Positions 37,332 through 49,693 of a stretch of 64,000 nt of DNA are shown in pieces. The notes beneath the pieces were generated by a model that saw only the letters and a program-made list of their open reading frames with translations, ran no database searches and had not been told where the DNA came from. The stretch lies in NCBI GenBank assembly GCA_003255065.1, contig QAOA01005271.1, forward strand, positions 1,606,869 through 1,670,868. Reading direction: 5' to 3'. A program made the translations under genes and the position numbers. How positions within the stretch are numbered: the first letter of the stretch is position 1; each line of letters begins with the position of its first letter. The stretch comes from Cercis canadensis. Its lineage: Eukaryota > Streptophyta > Magnoliopsida > Fabales > Fabaceae.

Positions 37332-38546
37332 CCATTGAACATGAAAACAGATGAAATTTTTGTTAAGCAGATGAATTTTAAATGAAAAGTTACGAAGTTG
37401 AGGATGTTCTTCTTCATATTCCAATGACATTATTGGTTAATGGTTATGTGTAATGCTTTAGAAGATAATGAGTTGCGAATGTAGTTTTAACAGAAAAAAG
37501 GAAATTGTATGTGCATTTCAATGTGTCAATGGTTGTTGCCTTGTTTGTCTGACACGTAACTGAGGCCCTTCAAAGGGTCGATTGCAATGCAGTTTGATAT
37601 ATGCATTCTTGTTGCTTTCACCAAATGATACACCCTCTCACTCTTCCCTTCTTGTTTCTTTCACTATCCTGTTAGAGCTATGCACAACCTAATTTCGATC
37701 TTCATGCTTCATTTATACTTACGGTTTTAGCCTTTTAGGGGATCCATGGACTGGGCTTGCTCCCTGTTTGGACCCTCGCTTCAACCCACTTGTATCCATG
37801 TTGAATCCCCCTCATCCCTAGGGCCCGTATCATTGATAGGCCCATTTGTAATCCCAGTTAATAGTACTGTTAGCTCCCGGCCATTCCGCAAAAACCACCA
37901 GGGAGCTTCCGAGAAAAAAAGTGGTTATAATTTTAACACCCCACTACACCCCCCCCCCCCCCCCCCCNNNNNCCCCCCCCCCCCCCCCCAAAAAAAAAAA
38001 AACTCTCCATCATTTTGTAATAACATCTCCCCTCTATTTGATTCCGCCATCATTATTTCATTTCTTTTAATCTATTCATATACTTGAAACTAAGCAGTGC
38101 ACAAAAATAAAAATAAAAACTCAAAACGATCAAATCACTAATTTCCAAGGCAAATGAGATTATAAATCGAAAGTATTCAACTTAACATTGAAATATTCAG
38201 AAGTTAAAAAGAAAAAGAGTGCAACAATTCGGTGATAAATATGGAATTTCAGCAAAAATAAAGACAAGCGTGTCTACAAGAGGTAAGTGATACAAATACA
38301 ATACAACAAACACTCTGTTCTGTTCTCTCAATATCTCAGCTAAAAAAACTAGTTTCCTCTGAAAAAAAAAAAAAAAAGTAATACAACAAATACAGATGTC
38401 AAGAAAAGTATAACAGACACAAACAAGAAGCACGAACAGAGAAAGAGTAGACGACCATAGCAAATTCAATAAGCATAGTAATGGCGGGAAGGAGCGTAGG
38501 TTGTGAGGTATGAGGATGGCTGCGGCAGTGCAGCGCGGTGTCTAGC
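37332..38546. other. Intergenic DNA with a poly-C sequencing gap
   Basis: No gene recognised. A C homopolymer (about 37951-37989) is broken by five Ns at 37968-37972 and followed by an A run. This is an unresolved low-complexity gap. Confidence 0.6.
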
Positions 38547-39115
38547 CTAGACCCGTGCCGGTTGGTTTTTGTCCCTCTCAATCCAATTCTTGATTCTATC
38601 TGGAACTGCAAAGGGAACCACCTCATAGAGCTCTTGTTTCTTAAAATAGGCAACCAAAGCCAATATAGAGAGGCATAAGGCCAAAGTGATGAAGGCAATG
38701 GTGAATGAAATAATGGTGAGAGCCAACACCGAAGCAAGACTCCCCAGCACAAGCATGATTAGGATTGGAAGGAAGTTTCTGATTTGTAATTGTAGCATCG
38801 TCAACAGCATCGATGCTAAGAAATATACAACAACGGCCAAAACGAAAGCCATCATAACAGAGTGGTTTGCTTTGAACAAAGCCTCACTACCATCTGTGTT
38901 TTTCAGTGCGATGATGCCAAATAACAAAGTTAATAATTTCCCAAACATCTCTGCTATATCTCTCCAATGATTGAACTCTTGCAGCCTAAGGCACATCATT
39001 AATCAAACAAAAATGTCAGAAAATGCTGATAGAAATTAAGAAGAAACAGAGCAAGATTTCAGAATATTGACTAGTGATCGAGATTGAGCGCAGACCTCAT
39101 TAAATTGTTATCCAT
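38547..39115 (-). CDS. Small four-helix membrane protein, function unknown
   Basis: Two exons on the minus strand, 39115-39096 and 38985-38547, give 152 residues. Exon 1 encodes MDNNLM plus two bases of an Arg codon; the GT donor and AG acceptor then restore RLQEFNHWRDIAEMFGKLL. Four hydrophobic segments can be seen: about residues 20-33 (weaker), 49-68 (MMAFVLAVVVYFLASMLLTM), 77-97 and 99-118. The tail is soluble and charged (PDRIKNWIERDKNQPARV). I do not recognise the family. The topology suggests an integral membrane protein, with no sign of a signal peptide or catalytic motif. An unspliced alternative, starting at Met 38999 inside what I call the intron, is possible but needs no splice and loses the acidic-polar start. 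Confidence 0.7.
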
Positions 39116-39790
39116 GCCACCCAACACCTTGTAGTTGTAGCTTCTCTCTCTCTCTCTCAGAATTTGATGTTTCTGCAGAGTCCCTTGGGGAAAGCAAACA
39201 ATATATAGTTATACGGAGGAACTGAACTTTTTGGGAATTTGATTTGTGTTGTTGGGGAAAGCAAAACAATATATAGCTTCATATCGAACGTTTTATTCGG
39301 GAAGGTACGTACTATACGATGTCGTATCCAACGTTGTTTATTTTTTACTCGTAACGTAGGCAAATAACTTTTCCTTCGAACCATTGTGAATTCATGGTCA
39401 CCTGCGCCGCTGTCCCTGTCTGTCACCAATCATCATCACCGAAACTTTCTTAAGGAAACAGCACCGTTCTTACTATTATTATTTATTTTTTTGATACCCT
39501 CTTTTTCTCTCATTGAAATTTTAGCTTGCAAATATTATTCAAGGAAGGGAGAGAGAGATATATCAAAGGTGAAAAATATACGATTTAAATGACAAATTGA
39601 AGGCAGTAAAGAAAATAACACTTGAGCGTTACTGTTAAGGGATGCTCTAAAACTTCAAAATACCATTTTCTTATTCTTATAGCCCCTACTTCTAATCTAA
39701 AAATCATATAATTCGTTATCGTTTTCGTGTATATTTCATCTTGTTTTTTTGATTTCATAATGGGTTCACATAAAAGTTTTCTTCTTCCAG
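39116..39790. other. Intergenic DNA
   Basis: Contains the promoter side of the membrane-protein gene, with a (CT)n tract at about 39140-39159. No gene recognised. Confidence 0.5.
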
Positions 39791-39900
39791 ATATTAACTG
39801 GACATCAAGATAATGCAGACTTTGCTCTTGCAATGTGCCCACATGAATCCTCTGTGCTTTTTGGAGAGTTGTCATATTTCTGTTTAAAAAAATTAATTTT
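39791..39900 (+). pseudogene. Orphan copy of MSI4/FVE exon 7 plus the start of its intron
   Basis: Bases 39791-39866 resemble exon 7 of the FVE gene 4 kb downstream (43786-43861) and read ILTGHQDNADFALAMCPHES in the same frame. The similarity continues past the exon end into intron sequence (catatttctgttt, then aattaat), and a cttccag acceptor-like end precedes it. It is therefore a copied piece of genomic DNA, not a retrocopy. No neighbouring FVE exon was found around it. Confidence 0.8.
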
Positions 39901-41506
39901 TAAATTTTTAAATTCTTAAGTTTTTCTTTTTATCTTAGAAGCAGAAAACAAAATATGCAAAATTGTTTGATCTCTAATGGCTTTGAGTGAGCTCTCATTC
40001 AAAGCTACCAAAAAGAAAAATGCTTGAGAAAGCAATCCTCACAAATGGATCTATGTAAAATTAAGCTCTCTGCTAAATTGTCCATAATTGATTGTATAGC
40101 ACAAGGATCCTCAATTTGTGAATAAGGTATCAATTGTGAGAATTTTTTTTTTTTTTTTTTTACTTTTAGTTATGACTCTAAATCCGAACATAAAATCTAT
40201 AAATTCTAAAGACGATTTTAGTACCACTTAGTTATAAGTTATTTGATCAATTATAAGAATTTTAAGTAAATGGTTAAAAAATTTTAATGCATATTTGAGG
40301 TAAATAAAATTAGAAAAAAGCAAATATATTATAAAACAATTATTTCAAAATTGTATATCTTCTCCAAGCAATCCAAAATTCCAAAACCTTAACGTGGTTA
40401 ATTTGTTTTGGTCAATATCAGCCCAAACCTTTATCAAGTTTGAGGGTTTTTGTAGGCCCAATTTGGATCCATAGTAAAGCCCAAAAACAATGCATGTTAA
40501 ATACATCCTTATAACGGGGGAAAAAAATACACCCTCATCCTTAGTCAAAGTTAAGGCTTTGACTAAGTATAGTCAAAGTATGTTTGTGTTTCTTAAAAAA
40601 TAATTTTAATTTTAAAGTTTAAAAATTCATTTATTATAGTATAAAATTGAGAGAATTATTATTTGGTCCCAAGAAAGACTATTTACTTTTAAATATGAAA
40701 ATTTTTAAATTTAGTTCATCTTATATCGTACAAATGTCTAAAATATTTATTGACATTATGTGATTTTTTTTAGTGTTATATGTTTTTTTTTTCATATTTT
40801 TGGTTAGTTATAAGATTATTTTATTTTCATATATAATTATTATGTTAAAAAATAAATAAAATAATTATATAACATTAAGGAGTATTTTAGACATTTTTAT
40901 CAGTATGAGAAGAATTAAATTATAATTTCTCTTAAATAAGAAAATGTCATATAGTCATATAGTTAAAGTAATTAATATATTTTACTGATGATAAAATTAC
41001 TTATAATTTTTAATCTTAAGTTTAAGATGTCATAATTCATGGACTATATAAAAAAAAAGAAAAAGAAAGATCACTATCAATAAGTTCAAATTAAATTATT
41101 TAACCTTTGCAAAGATAACCCAACAACCAAGAACACAACAAAGTTCATAAGTCATGTTAAGGATGATTTTCCTTAGATCAGTTAGAGTGCAAAACAAAAT
41201 TACAATTGTTAAACAAAAAATTGAAAGAAAACTGTTTTGAGAGAATTTTTTTTTTTTTTATTAAAACACTTTGTGAAGGTACACGTTGTCAGCACTCTCT
41301 CTAACGCGCGTAGTAGGCACTAGTGTTTTTTTTTTTTTTTTCTCCAGTTATCATATTTTTGGTCAAGTCCACTTTGGAAGAGAGGGAAGGAGTGCACGAG
41401 AGAAGGGAGTAACGTGTACAGTGTGGAAGTAGCGTAGGGTCCAGGTAGGTAGCTGTGTGACAGAGAAAGAGTGAGTGAAGTCCCAAGAGAAGAAAGAAAG
41501 CCGAAA
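39901..41506. other. AT-rich intergenic DNA and FVE 5' region
   Basis: Holds a dispersed repeat copy at 40171-40250, several T runs, and the 5' UTR of FVE from about 41300. No other gene recognised. Confidence 0.5.
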
Positions 41507-44500
41507 ATGGAGACTCCGCAGCAGCAGGGAGTGGTGAAGAAGAAGGAAACCAGAGGTCGAAAGCCGAAGCCCAAGGACGACAAGAAAGAGGAACAACAGC
41601 AACCGCAACCTGGGAAGATGATGAAGGAAGGGAAGAAATCACAGCAACATCACTCTGTTGACGAGAAGTACACCCAATGGAAGTCTCTCGTCCCTGTCCT
41701 CTATGACTGGCTAGCCAATCACAACCTTGTTTGGCCTTCTCTCTCTTGCCGGTCTCTGCTCCTCTCTTTTACTATTTTCTCTCTCTAGGGTTTTGGTCTT
41801 CTGTCACTCCTTCTGGGGTTTTTGTCATTTTGGGAATATCAATATATATATATATATGTATTTTCAATTTTCGTTTTTTTTCCCCTGTGATTTTGTTGGC
41901 AAACTTCGATTAAGATTTGTGTCTTATTTGCTACATTTTCATGGCTGTTTGTAAGGATAATTTAGTGCTCATTTGTTGATGCCACTGAATTATTATTTTT
42001 ATCACATGTGAATAGGTGGGGTCCTCAGCTTGAGCAAGCTACTTACAAGAATCGCCAGCGTCTCTACCTCTCTGAGCAGGCAAGTATCATTCTCTTGCTG
42101 TTTGATATTGTTAAATTCAATTACATCTGATGAAGGCATAAGGGTTCCTCACAAGAATTATTCCAGTTGATTTACCTTAGCTTATAAAAGCTATCATATT
42201 TTGCTGATATTCATTCCTTTCGGAGCCATGTAAGAATCTATTAGACGTTCCGAGCATGATCTGGTGACGGGTATATGACATTCTTGTTGGAGCCTGATAT
42301 CGGTTGCCTTGGTTAATTCATATCTTTTCTTTTCTAATGAAAATTTTATATGTTATCACGCTGTGTCAGTCTATATACAGCAGTGCTTTCTCTCCTTTTT
42401 TTCTTCGAAAAAATCTGGATTACAAATCGTAGTTATGTATCCTGTTACTGAAATCAAATAACTTTTATCTTTGCTGATAGACTGATGGTAGTGTTCCAAA
42501 CACTCTGGTCATTGCGAACTGTGAAGTTGTTAAGCCTAGGGTTGCAGCTGCAGAGCACATTTCGCAGGTGACTTATTATTACATGATTTTTCTTACCTTT
42601 GCATTTCACTTTGATGTTGGAAATCATTCATGCAGGCAGGTATTGATGGTATTTCTTTCAGTTTAATGAAGAGGCACGCTCACCATTTGTGAAGAAGTAC
42701 AAGACAATCATACATCCTGGAGAGGTATAGATTCACGCTGATAGAGAAGCTAAAAGCAGCAAACAATTGAAACATGTGGAGATGAATGGCAAGAACTTTG
42801 TTTAAGTTCCTCCTTTCTATCCCCCAAAATTCCAATAAAGTTCTTAGCCTGCCAAGGCTTTATTTAAAAACTTTTGACAGAATTTATCTTTCTAATCCAT
42901 TTTATTTTCTATATGGTACCCATCAATGACGTTGATATATGGCATTAATTTCATTATATTTGATTGTCATGACATTGATGTTTGCTGCATTGAACTTAAC
43001 TTTGCAGGTTAACAGAATTAGGGAATTGCCACAGAATTCTAAGATAGTGGCCACTCATACTGATAGTCCTGATGTAAGGATATTATAGTTTGCTTTCATG
43101 TCATTTGTTTTTTTTGGGAACTTGTCTATAATTATTTCATTTGACTTTTTATGGTCCCTTTGTTTGTAACTCAACAAAAATCAGGTTCTCATTTGGGATG
43201 TTGAAAGTCAACCTAACCGTCATGCTTTACTTGGAGCTACAAATTCTCGTCCTGATCTGGTATACTTGTCAAACTGAGCATTAATCTTCTATAAAATTCT
43301 GCTATCTCTATAGATTTTATCCAATTTGTAACATGAGGTAGATTGAACCACATCTAAGGGCAAGCAAATAAAAAAAAGGATGCATCCTTCACTTTCCTTT
43401 AGTGCAAGTGATATATTTCCATCTTCCTTCTGTATAAGAGAGTAGGATATTGTTATTATGTACAAGTGAGTCAGATTATGACAGTTTCATTTGGCTGCGT
43501 TGGGGAATAACTATTTCAGTGATTCCTTCTTGTTTATGAAATCTGAGGCTATTAAATAGAATTTTGCGGTCAGAGCAGGCCGCGGATGCAACATACTTGG
43601 AATTGGCTATATCAAACTGGTCTCTCCACTGTGAATCAAGTGGCCCTTGTCATTCATTCCCTTGAATCATTCATTGTTAAAGAAATTCCTAAGGATGTTT
43701 CATTATCTTGTTTCCTTTATTCTTGTTGATATCTAGCATGGCAGCTACTTCATGATATGTTTTCATTAACGTTATCTGCTTGCAGATATTGACTGGACAC
43801 CAAGATAATGCGGAATTTGCTCTTGCTATGTGCCCAACCGAGCCCTATGTGCTTTCTGGAGGTTGGCATATTTTTCTATTTCTCTTAAAATCAAATTAAT
43901 TAGGTTTTCGAATATTTTTTTTCTCTAGTAGTTGACACAGTAATATCCTCAAAAGCAGTTAAAAAGTGGTGAACAACATGATTGTTAATGTTGACTGAAT
44001 ATCAAAGTTTATCTTGCAATGTGATTCCTATGTGATTTCTGCAGTTTGGAATGCATTTTAAATTTACCTGCATGGATATTTGCATCTGAAAGAAGTAAAG
44101 TTATATTTCAGGAAAGGACAAATCCGTGGTGTTGTGGAGTATTCAGGACCATATAACATCTGGTGCGGCAGACTCCAAATCTGGTGGGTCAATTATCAAG
44201 CAGAACTCCAAAGAAGGCAATGATAAAGCTACTGATAGTCCATCTGTTGGACCACGAGGAATCTACTATGGGCATGAGGATACTGTTGAAGATGTGACTT
44301 TCTGCCCTTCCAGGTAATTTGCATACTCTATAGGGAGTAGTTATTTCTAACTTTTGTGATTGATTTCACTCATTTTAGTAACTATCTACTATTTTAATAT
44401 TCTAGTTATGTGTTTTTCAAATATATCTCAAGAGGAAAAGAAAAAGACCTGAATATCATTTTGTTTTTGTATTTTCACTTTTTCTGTGGGGAATGCGGTG

Positions 44501-47321
44501 TTTTTCTCACTATATTTGCAGCATGAAATAAATTTGAGGTTTATGAATTAGTCTTCCCTTTCTGACATCATTATGATCATGATGAAGTGCACAGGAGTTC
44601 TGTAGCGTTGGTGATGATTCTTGTCTCATATTATGGGATGCACGAGTTGGCTCTAGTCCTGCGGTTAAGGTTATCTGCCCCCTCTAAACTTCATGTAACA
44701 CATTTATTCCCCTTCACTAGGGATTTTAAGCCATGTATCTTGGTGAATGAGTTTACTAAGAATATTTTTTCATTTACTCACGAAATGGATTTGATTGAGA
44801 ATATACTGTGCTAGGTTAATGTAATTGTGCATCTATATCTTTAAGATGTTGAATATGCACAAAACCCTTTGTATTTTATGGTCAGTGTGTCACATGGTAG
44901 CAAATTATTTCCTTTTTTGAAAAAAAAAATATATTTTTTCATTTATTTAGAATATGGTTTCTTCTATTCTCTCATGATAATGCATTAAAAATATTATACG
45001 TTCTTGCTCAGTTAATGTGAAAACCTTCAAGTATTTTATTCACTCTAACCCATAAATAGACTGGCTAATTATATTAGATACCTTACTAGTTTGCTTTCCT
45101 CTTGTGGACACCAATATGTGTGTTCATGTATTGTTCATTTGTGCTTGCCTTCATTTGTTTGATTCACGAACTTTGCTATGTGATTCATGAGCTTGCCCTT
45201 CTCAGTAAGGTAAACTGATACGTTGGAGCCTCTGTTGACTTGTTTTCCCTCCCCCTATAAATTGGTTGGCAGGTTGAAAAAGCTCATAATGCTGATCTTC
45301 ACTGTGTTGACTGGAACCCTCATGATGTTAATCTTATTCTAACTGGGTATGAACTTCTGTTGCATATTTCTTAGTATCATTTTTCAATTTGAAGTGGACT
45401 TGTAGTTTGTTAGAATTGCCAATTTCTATCTTGGCATTTGACTTGTTTTAATATCTTTCCAGGTCTGCAGATAATTCTATTCGCATGTTTGATCGCCGTA
45501 ATTTGACCTCTAATGGAGTTGGGTCACCTGTCCATAAATTTGAAGGTCACAACGCCGCGGTTCTTTGTGTTCAGGTAATTGTTGGTATGTTGGTTTTTAT
45601 TGTTCTTTGTTTGCTTGGGTTCTTGATACGCATAGGAGACGTGTTTGTAGTGAGATTTAAGTGTTATCTGCCAAAGCCCTTCTGTTGAGGCGAAATGGCA
45701 TCTGATGTTGGTCATCAGAAGCCTTACTCTCTTCTATATCCCTTATAAATTAGCATAGGAACATTCTTAATACCTGAAATCATTTCATGATTATGCTGCA
45801 ATATATGTTTATTAGTCTATTTTGTTCCTTTTTCTTTTTTGCACTCTTATTCAGTGGTCTCCAGATAAATCATCTGTATTTGGAAGTTCTGCAGAAGATG
45901 GTCTCTTAAACATTTGGGACTATGAGAAGGTGCGGTTTCAGTTGATATAGTGCTTTAAAGTGAGTTTCATGCTACAAAGATGATTCTTACTTTAAACATC
46001 ATTTGCTTCTGTTTTAATTGCAGGTTAGTAAAAAGATAGAGCGATCTGGAAGGACACCAAGCTCTTCTCCAGGGTTGTTTTTCCAACATGCTGGACATAG
46101 GTATGAGACTGCTTGGCTCTCTGCTGGAAATGATTTTATTTTAGTTAGCTGTTCCAACCATTTAGACATGTAGCTGTGGCGTTGCTTTTTGCTTTTCTAT
46201 TAATCTAGCTTCTTCTAGGTCTGGTCATCAGGTGATTTTGCATGGATCTGATCATCATCTTAATTGTTGTCCCTGATCTGATGTAGCTTAACAAGTGTTT
46301 TCCTTTATCTTTTTTTGGTTGGTTTTGATCTCTTATGTCACTTGATTGTCCATCTTATAGATCTTTATCTCCATGGATTTCTTAGTCTGGCCTATGACAT
46401 AAACTGCATAATGTAAGTTCTGGGCTATATTTTTTAACAGGTTCAAAACGTCATCTTGCATTTGGTGTGATTTTTCTGTGATCATAGATCCTGCATAACT
46501 AGTATTCCTTCGAGGTGTAATGTTTGCACCTTTGCAAAATCTAAATAAGTTCTACTAAAACTGATCTTCATAATAAGAGCACCACTTACCCCTTTTCTGA
46601 GTCATCTAGATTGGGGAAGGCAGTTTTCTTTTGCCGCCTTCTCCCTCCCATTGTGAAACTTTCAGCCCATTTTGAAGAATCAAGAATCCCTGGCGAATAG
46701 TACTGGAGCTTTATATTTTTTCTTAAGATTGCAGGACTTGATGTTGATTGTATAAGTTTTCTATTTTATTCAAAATATTTCCTAGACTCATTTCTGAACG
46801 GGCCTATCTGTTACACTTGCAAACTTTGTATTGCTATGCAGAGATAAAGTTGTTGACTTCCACTGGAATGTCTATGATCCATGGACTATTGTTAGTGTGT
46901 CTGATGATTGCGATAGCACTGGAGGAGGGGGAACATTGCAGGTATGGTGAAATTTATTCCATCATATTATTTAATATTGAAAATCTTAGATATCTTACCT
47001 TGTGGAATTGAGTTAGCAATTTGTATGGGATCAAATTATATACTAGATGCTGGCCTACTTCTCCCAGTACCAGTGTATTTATGAGGTTTTATTGTTGCTT
47101 GAACATTACATTCAACTTACACTTTCTCATCTTTGGGTGCTTGCTTTTATCTTGGTCTGTTTTTAACATACCATAGATGCTTTTGGCTGATGCATTGAAA
47201 ATGGTTTGTGCAGATATGGCGCATGAGTGATTTGATATACAGACCAGAAGAGGAGGTTTTGGCAGAGCTTGAGAAATTCAAGTCTCACGTGGTTGCATGC
47301 ACTTCAAAGCCTGAAAAATGA
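41507..47321 (+). CDS. MSI4: MSI4/FVE WD40-repeat protein (RBAP46/48-type histone-binding)
   Basis: Fifteen exons give 501 residues: 41507-41751, 42016-42079, 42481-42567, 42662-42724, 43008-43073, 43185-43259, 43786-43861, 44112-44313, 44588-44669, 45273-45346, 45463-45574, 45855-45929, 46024-46100, 46842-46941, 47214-47321. The N-terminus is a Lys/Gln-rich tail, then the CAF1C/RBAP48 N-terminal helix (YTQWKSLVPVLYDWLANHNL). Seven WD40 blades follow, for example DVLIWDVE, KSVVLWSIQD, SCLILWDAR, NSIRMFDRR, GLLNIWDYEK and LQIWRMSDL. A Ser/Gly/Lys insert lies between blades 3 and 4. Length and features match FVE (507 residues in Arabidopsis), a nuclear partner of histone deacetylase and PRC2-type complexes in the autonomous flowering pathway. 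ATG 41507 starts the tail and is the first in-frame Met. The intron after exon 2 has a GC donor. Highly confident. Confidence 0.95.
42080..42480 (+). other. GC-AG intron in the FVE gene
   Basis: The donor is CAG|GCAAGT, which matches the rare GC-type consensus at every other position. The acceptor is gatag at the end of 42480. Joining 42079 to 42481 keeps frame and reads YLSEQTDGSVPN. No GT in this stretch gives a conserved protein. Confidence 0.85.
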
Positions 47322-48288
47322 TGCACATAGGCAATGAACGTTTTCTTTCTTGTCTGAATATCAATCCAGTTACTGTACTTATTTCTACCACGTTGGCTGC
47401 GAATTTTTTTTGCGTGTTTTTTTTTCCCAAACCATCCATCATGCCTGGCGGAGTAGCGAGTCTTAGATTGCAGCTTAGAATGATGAGAATTTGCAATTGT
47501 TTTAGTCAAATTAATTTGAGTTTCAAGATTATGATCCTTCGCTCCAGTGGTTCCACTATGCCTTTATTATTTTATTTGTATGTTGGATTAAATCGTTTCT
47601 ATAGCAAATAGAGACGGCTTTATGTATATTTGGCAGTGAAGCATAAAACAAAAACGAAGATAAGCATAAAACCATTGGTATGTTAGCAAAACTTTAAAGA
47701 CATGGTCAAATACACAAGCATGAGCAAGCTAAGCGTCTGGTCACAGGGCTTGGATCATCATCACCGTTCAACAAAGGAAATCTCTGATTTTTTGATTTAG
47801 ACTAGAGTTGTGGATGCATCAGATATGGTCAAATGCACTCCCACTTTTTTCTATCATTTTTATCCTTTGGGGCCTAAGAGGCCAAGCCTGGGGCTTGAAA
47901 AAAAGAGTCCCATATAAAGTTTGATTTTTTATTTTCTTTGACCCGACCCGAATTCACAATGCTAGTTTTCATTGTTTTAACAAGAACAATGTTTTAAACC
48001 AATTTTCTTCAAAAAAATTGTAATNAAGAGTCCCATATAAAGTTTGATTTTTTATTTTTTTTGACCCGACCCGAATTCACAATGCTAGTTTTCATTGTTT
48101 TAACAAGAACAATGTTTTAAACCAATTTTCTTCAAAAAAATTGTAATCTTTATAAAAAGATGTTATTTTTACAATTACAGATAAGTCAAACAGACAAAAA
48201 TAACTAATCATTTGATGTATTTTTAACAAATTTTTTTTTTGTATTTTAATGTATTTCATATTTTTCCCTTGTGAAATAAAATAAATTA
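47322..48288. other. FVE 3' flank with a short duplication
   Basis: 3' UTR and AT-rich DNA. Bases 47903-48024 are repeated at 48026-48147 with an N between them at 48025, another likely contig join. Confidence 0.6.
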
Positions 48289-49101
48289 AATTAAAGGACA
48301 GAGAAGTAAATGAAGGCAAGGATATAGTAGTAAATAAACCGAAGGATATTGTAGTAGAAAGAATGTCAGAAAATGCCATTCCCTTTGGTTACTTTCTGTA
48401 CTACAAAAAATGAGCGTTACGTACGTGGTGATTGCTGGTGCAAAGTCTGCATATAGGGATGGCAATGGGGCGGGGCAGGGACTCCCCATGCCCCATCCCG
48501 AAAGACATTCCCATGCCCTATCTTGGGCAGAGACTCCCCATGCCCCATCGCCGAAAGACATTCTCATGCCCTATTTTCGGACCCATCTCCAACGGAGATT
48601 TTTTAACATCCTCATCCCCGCCCCATTGAATTTTCATATGCCCCATGCCCCGTCCCATTTACCCATACAATCATGTTTTTATAAATATACACTATTTACA
48701 TATTTAATCCATCGATTACAATTTTTAATTGAATGAGAGCTTAGAGATTTTAGTTCAAGTTTTAGGGAAAAAGAATAGAAGCTCAAGGAAGTGAAGGAGG
48801 GTTCATGTATAAGTGAGAAAGTCTTAATAAAAAATGACGTCGCTTTATCAATACAAATTTCAAAAAATATTTATATAAAATGTATTATATGTATATTATG
48901 TGTACAGTACGGGGCGAGGTGGGGTGGGGCAAGGCTTGCCCATCCTCGGACCCGCTCCTATACAATTACCTATAAAATTCCTCATCCCCATTCTCATACC
49001 TATTTTTCTGCCCCATACCCGTACTCGAGCGAGTAAAAATACCGGAGCCCCATCGAGTCTAGGACAAATTGTCATCCTTATCTGCAGACCATTTTTTTAT
49101 T
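48289..49101. repeat. First copy of an approximately 810-bp duplicated block
   Basis: Nearly identical to 49694-50503, including the embedded element at 48452-49080 and 160 bp of flank on its left. Small differences are spread over the length. Confidence 0.85.
48452..49080. mobile_element. Short TIR element (non-autonomous, hAT-like MITE candidate), copy 1
   Basis: 629 bp. The left end starts tatagggatggcaat and the right end, reverse-complemented, starts taaggatgacaat. A direct repeat tctgca flanks it on both sides (48446-48451 and 49081-49086). GC-rich ccccatgcccc/gggcggggc blocks lie inside both ends and there is no coding capacity. Element ends resembling tagggrtggcaa are frequent in plant hAT-type MITEs; the superfamily is tentative. 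Confidence 0.65.
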
Positions 49102-49693
49102 GGCTGAGTCTACAATACCCATGGCTGAAAATGGGTATCAGTGCAAATGACACTAAATTGCCATTGGATCATCCACTTGGCCTAATCAATAGCTCTGATG
49201 GTTTGATCAGTTACTTGGTTATCAAGTCTTTCTAATAATAACATAGTAGCTTAATATTTTTGTTGAATTAGAGATTGACCCCATTTTTTTTGGGTCATTT
49301 GATTGGGTTGATGAACAAGAATAGTGCTCGCTGAAGCATAAAGATAGCTTCTATCAGTATGCAACACTTGCTCTTCCATTTTCCTTTAATCAGACGAACA
49401 CAATCGACAGTGAAAGCAAAAGTCTCTTGGTATCGAATCCTAACAGAATAATGGCTACTGTTATTCATCTGGTTTTGGATTCGGGTGCGAAGGAAAGAAC
49501 ACGAATTCCTTGTTTAGGATTTCCCTCTATTGGGGGGGGGGGGGGGNGATTCGATCCGAAGATAAGAGAGCCTGCCGATCGAGTTCAAGGAAACATGAAG
49601 AGAGAAGGAGAGAGAGCAAGAAAATAGAATAAAACTAATAAAATTGGAAAATAAAATAAAATAAATTGGACTAAGCTTTAATACTAAGCGTCN
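49102..49693. other. Unique spacer between the two duplicated blocks
   Basis: No gene recognised. Contains a poly-G run ending in an N at 49547, and a second N at 49693 immediately before the second block. Both mark uncertain assembly. Confidence 0.6.

Noticed and set aside
37951..37989. Long poly-C tract
   Set aside because: Broken by five Ns; a sequencing or gap artefact, not treated as biological structure.
38686..38970. 94-codon plus-strand frame
   Set aside because: Shadow of the membrane-protein gene on the opposite strand.
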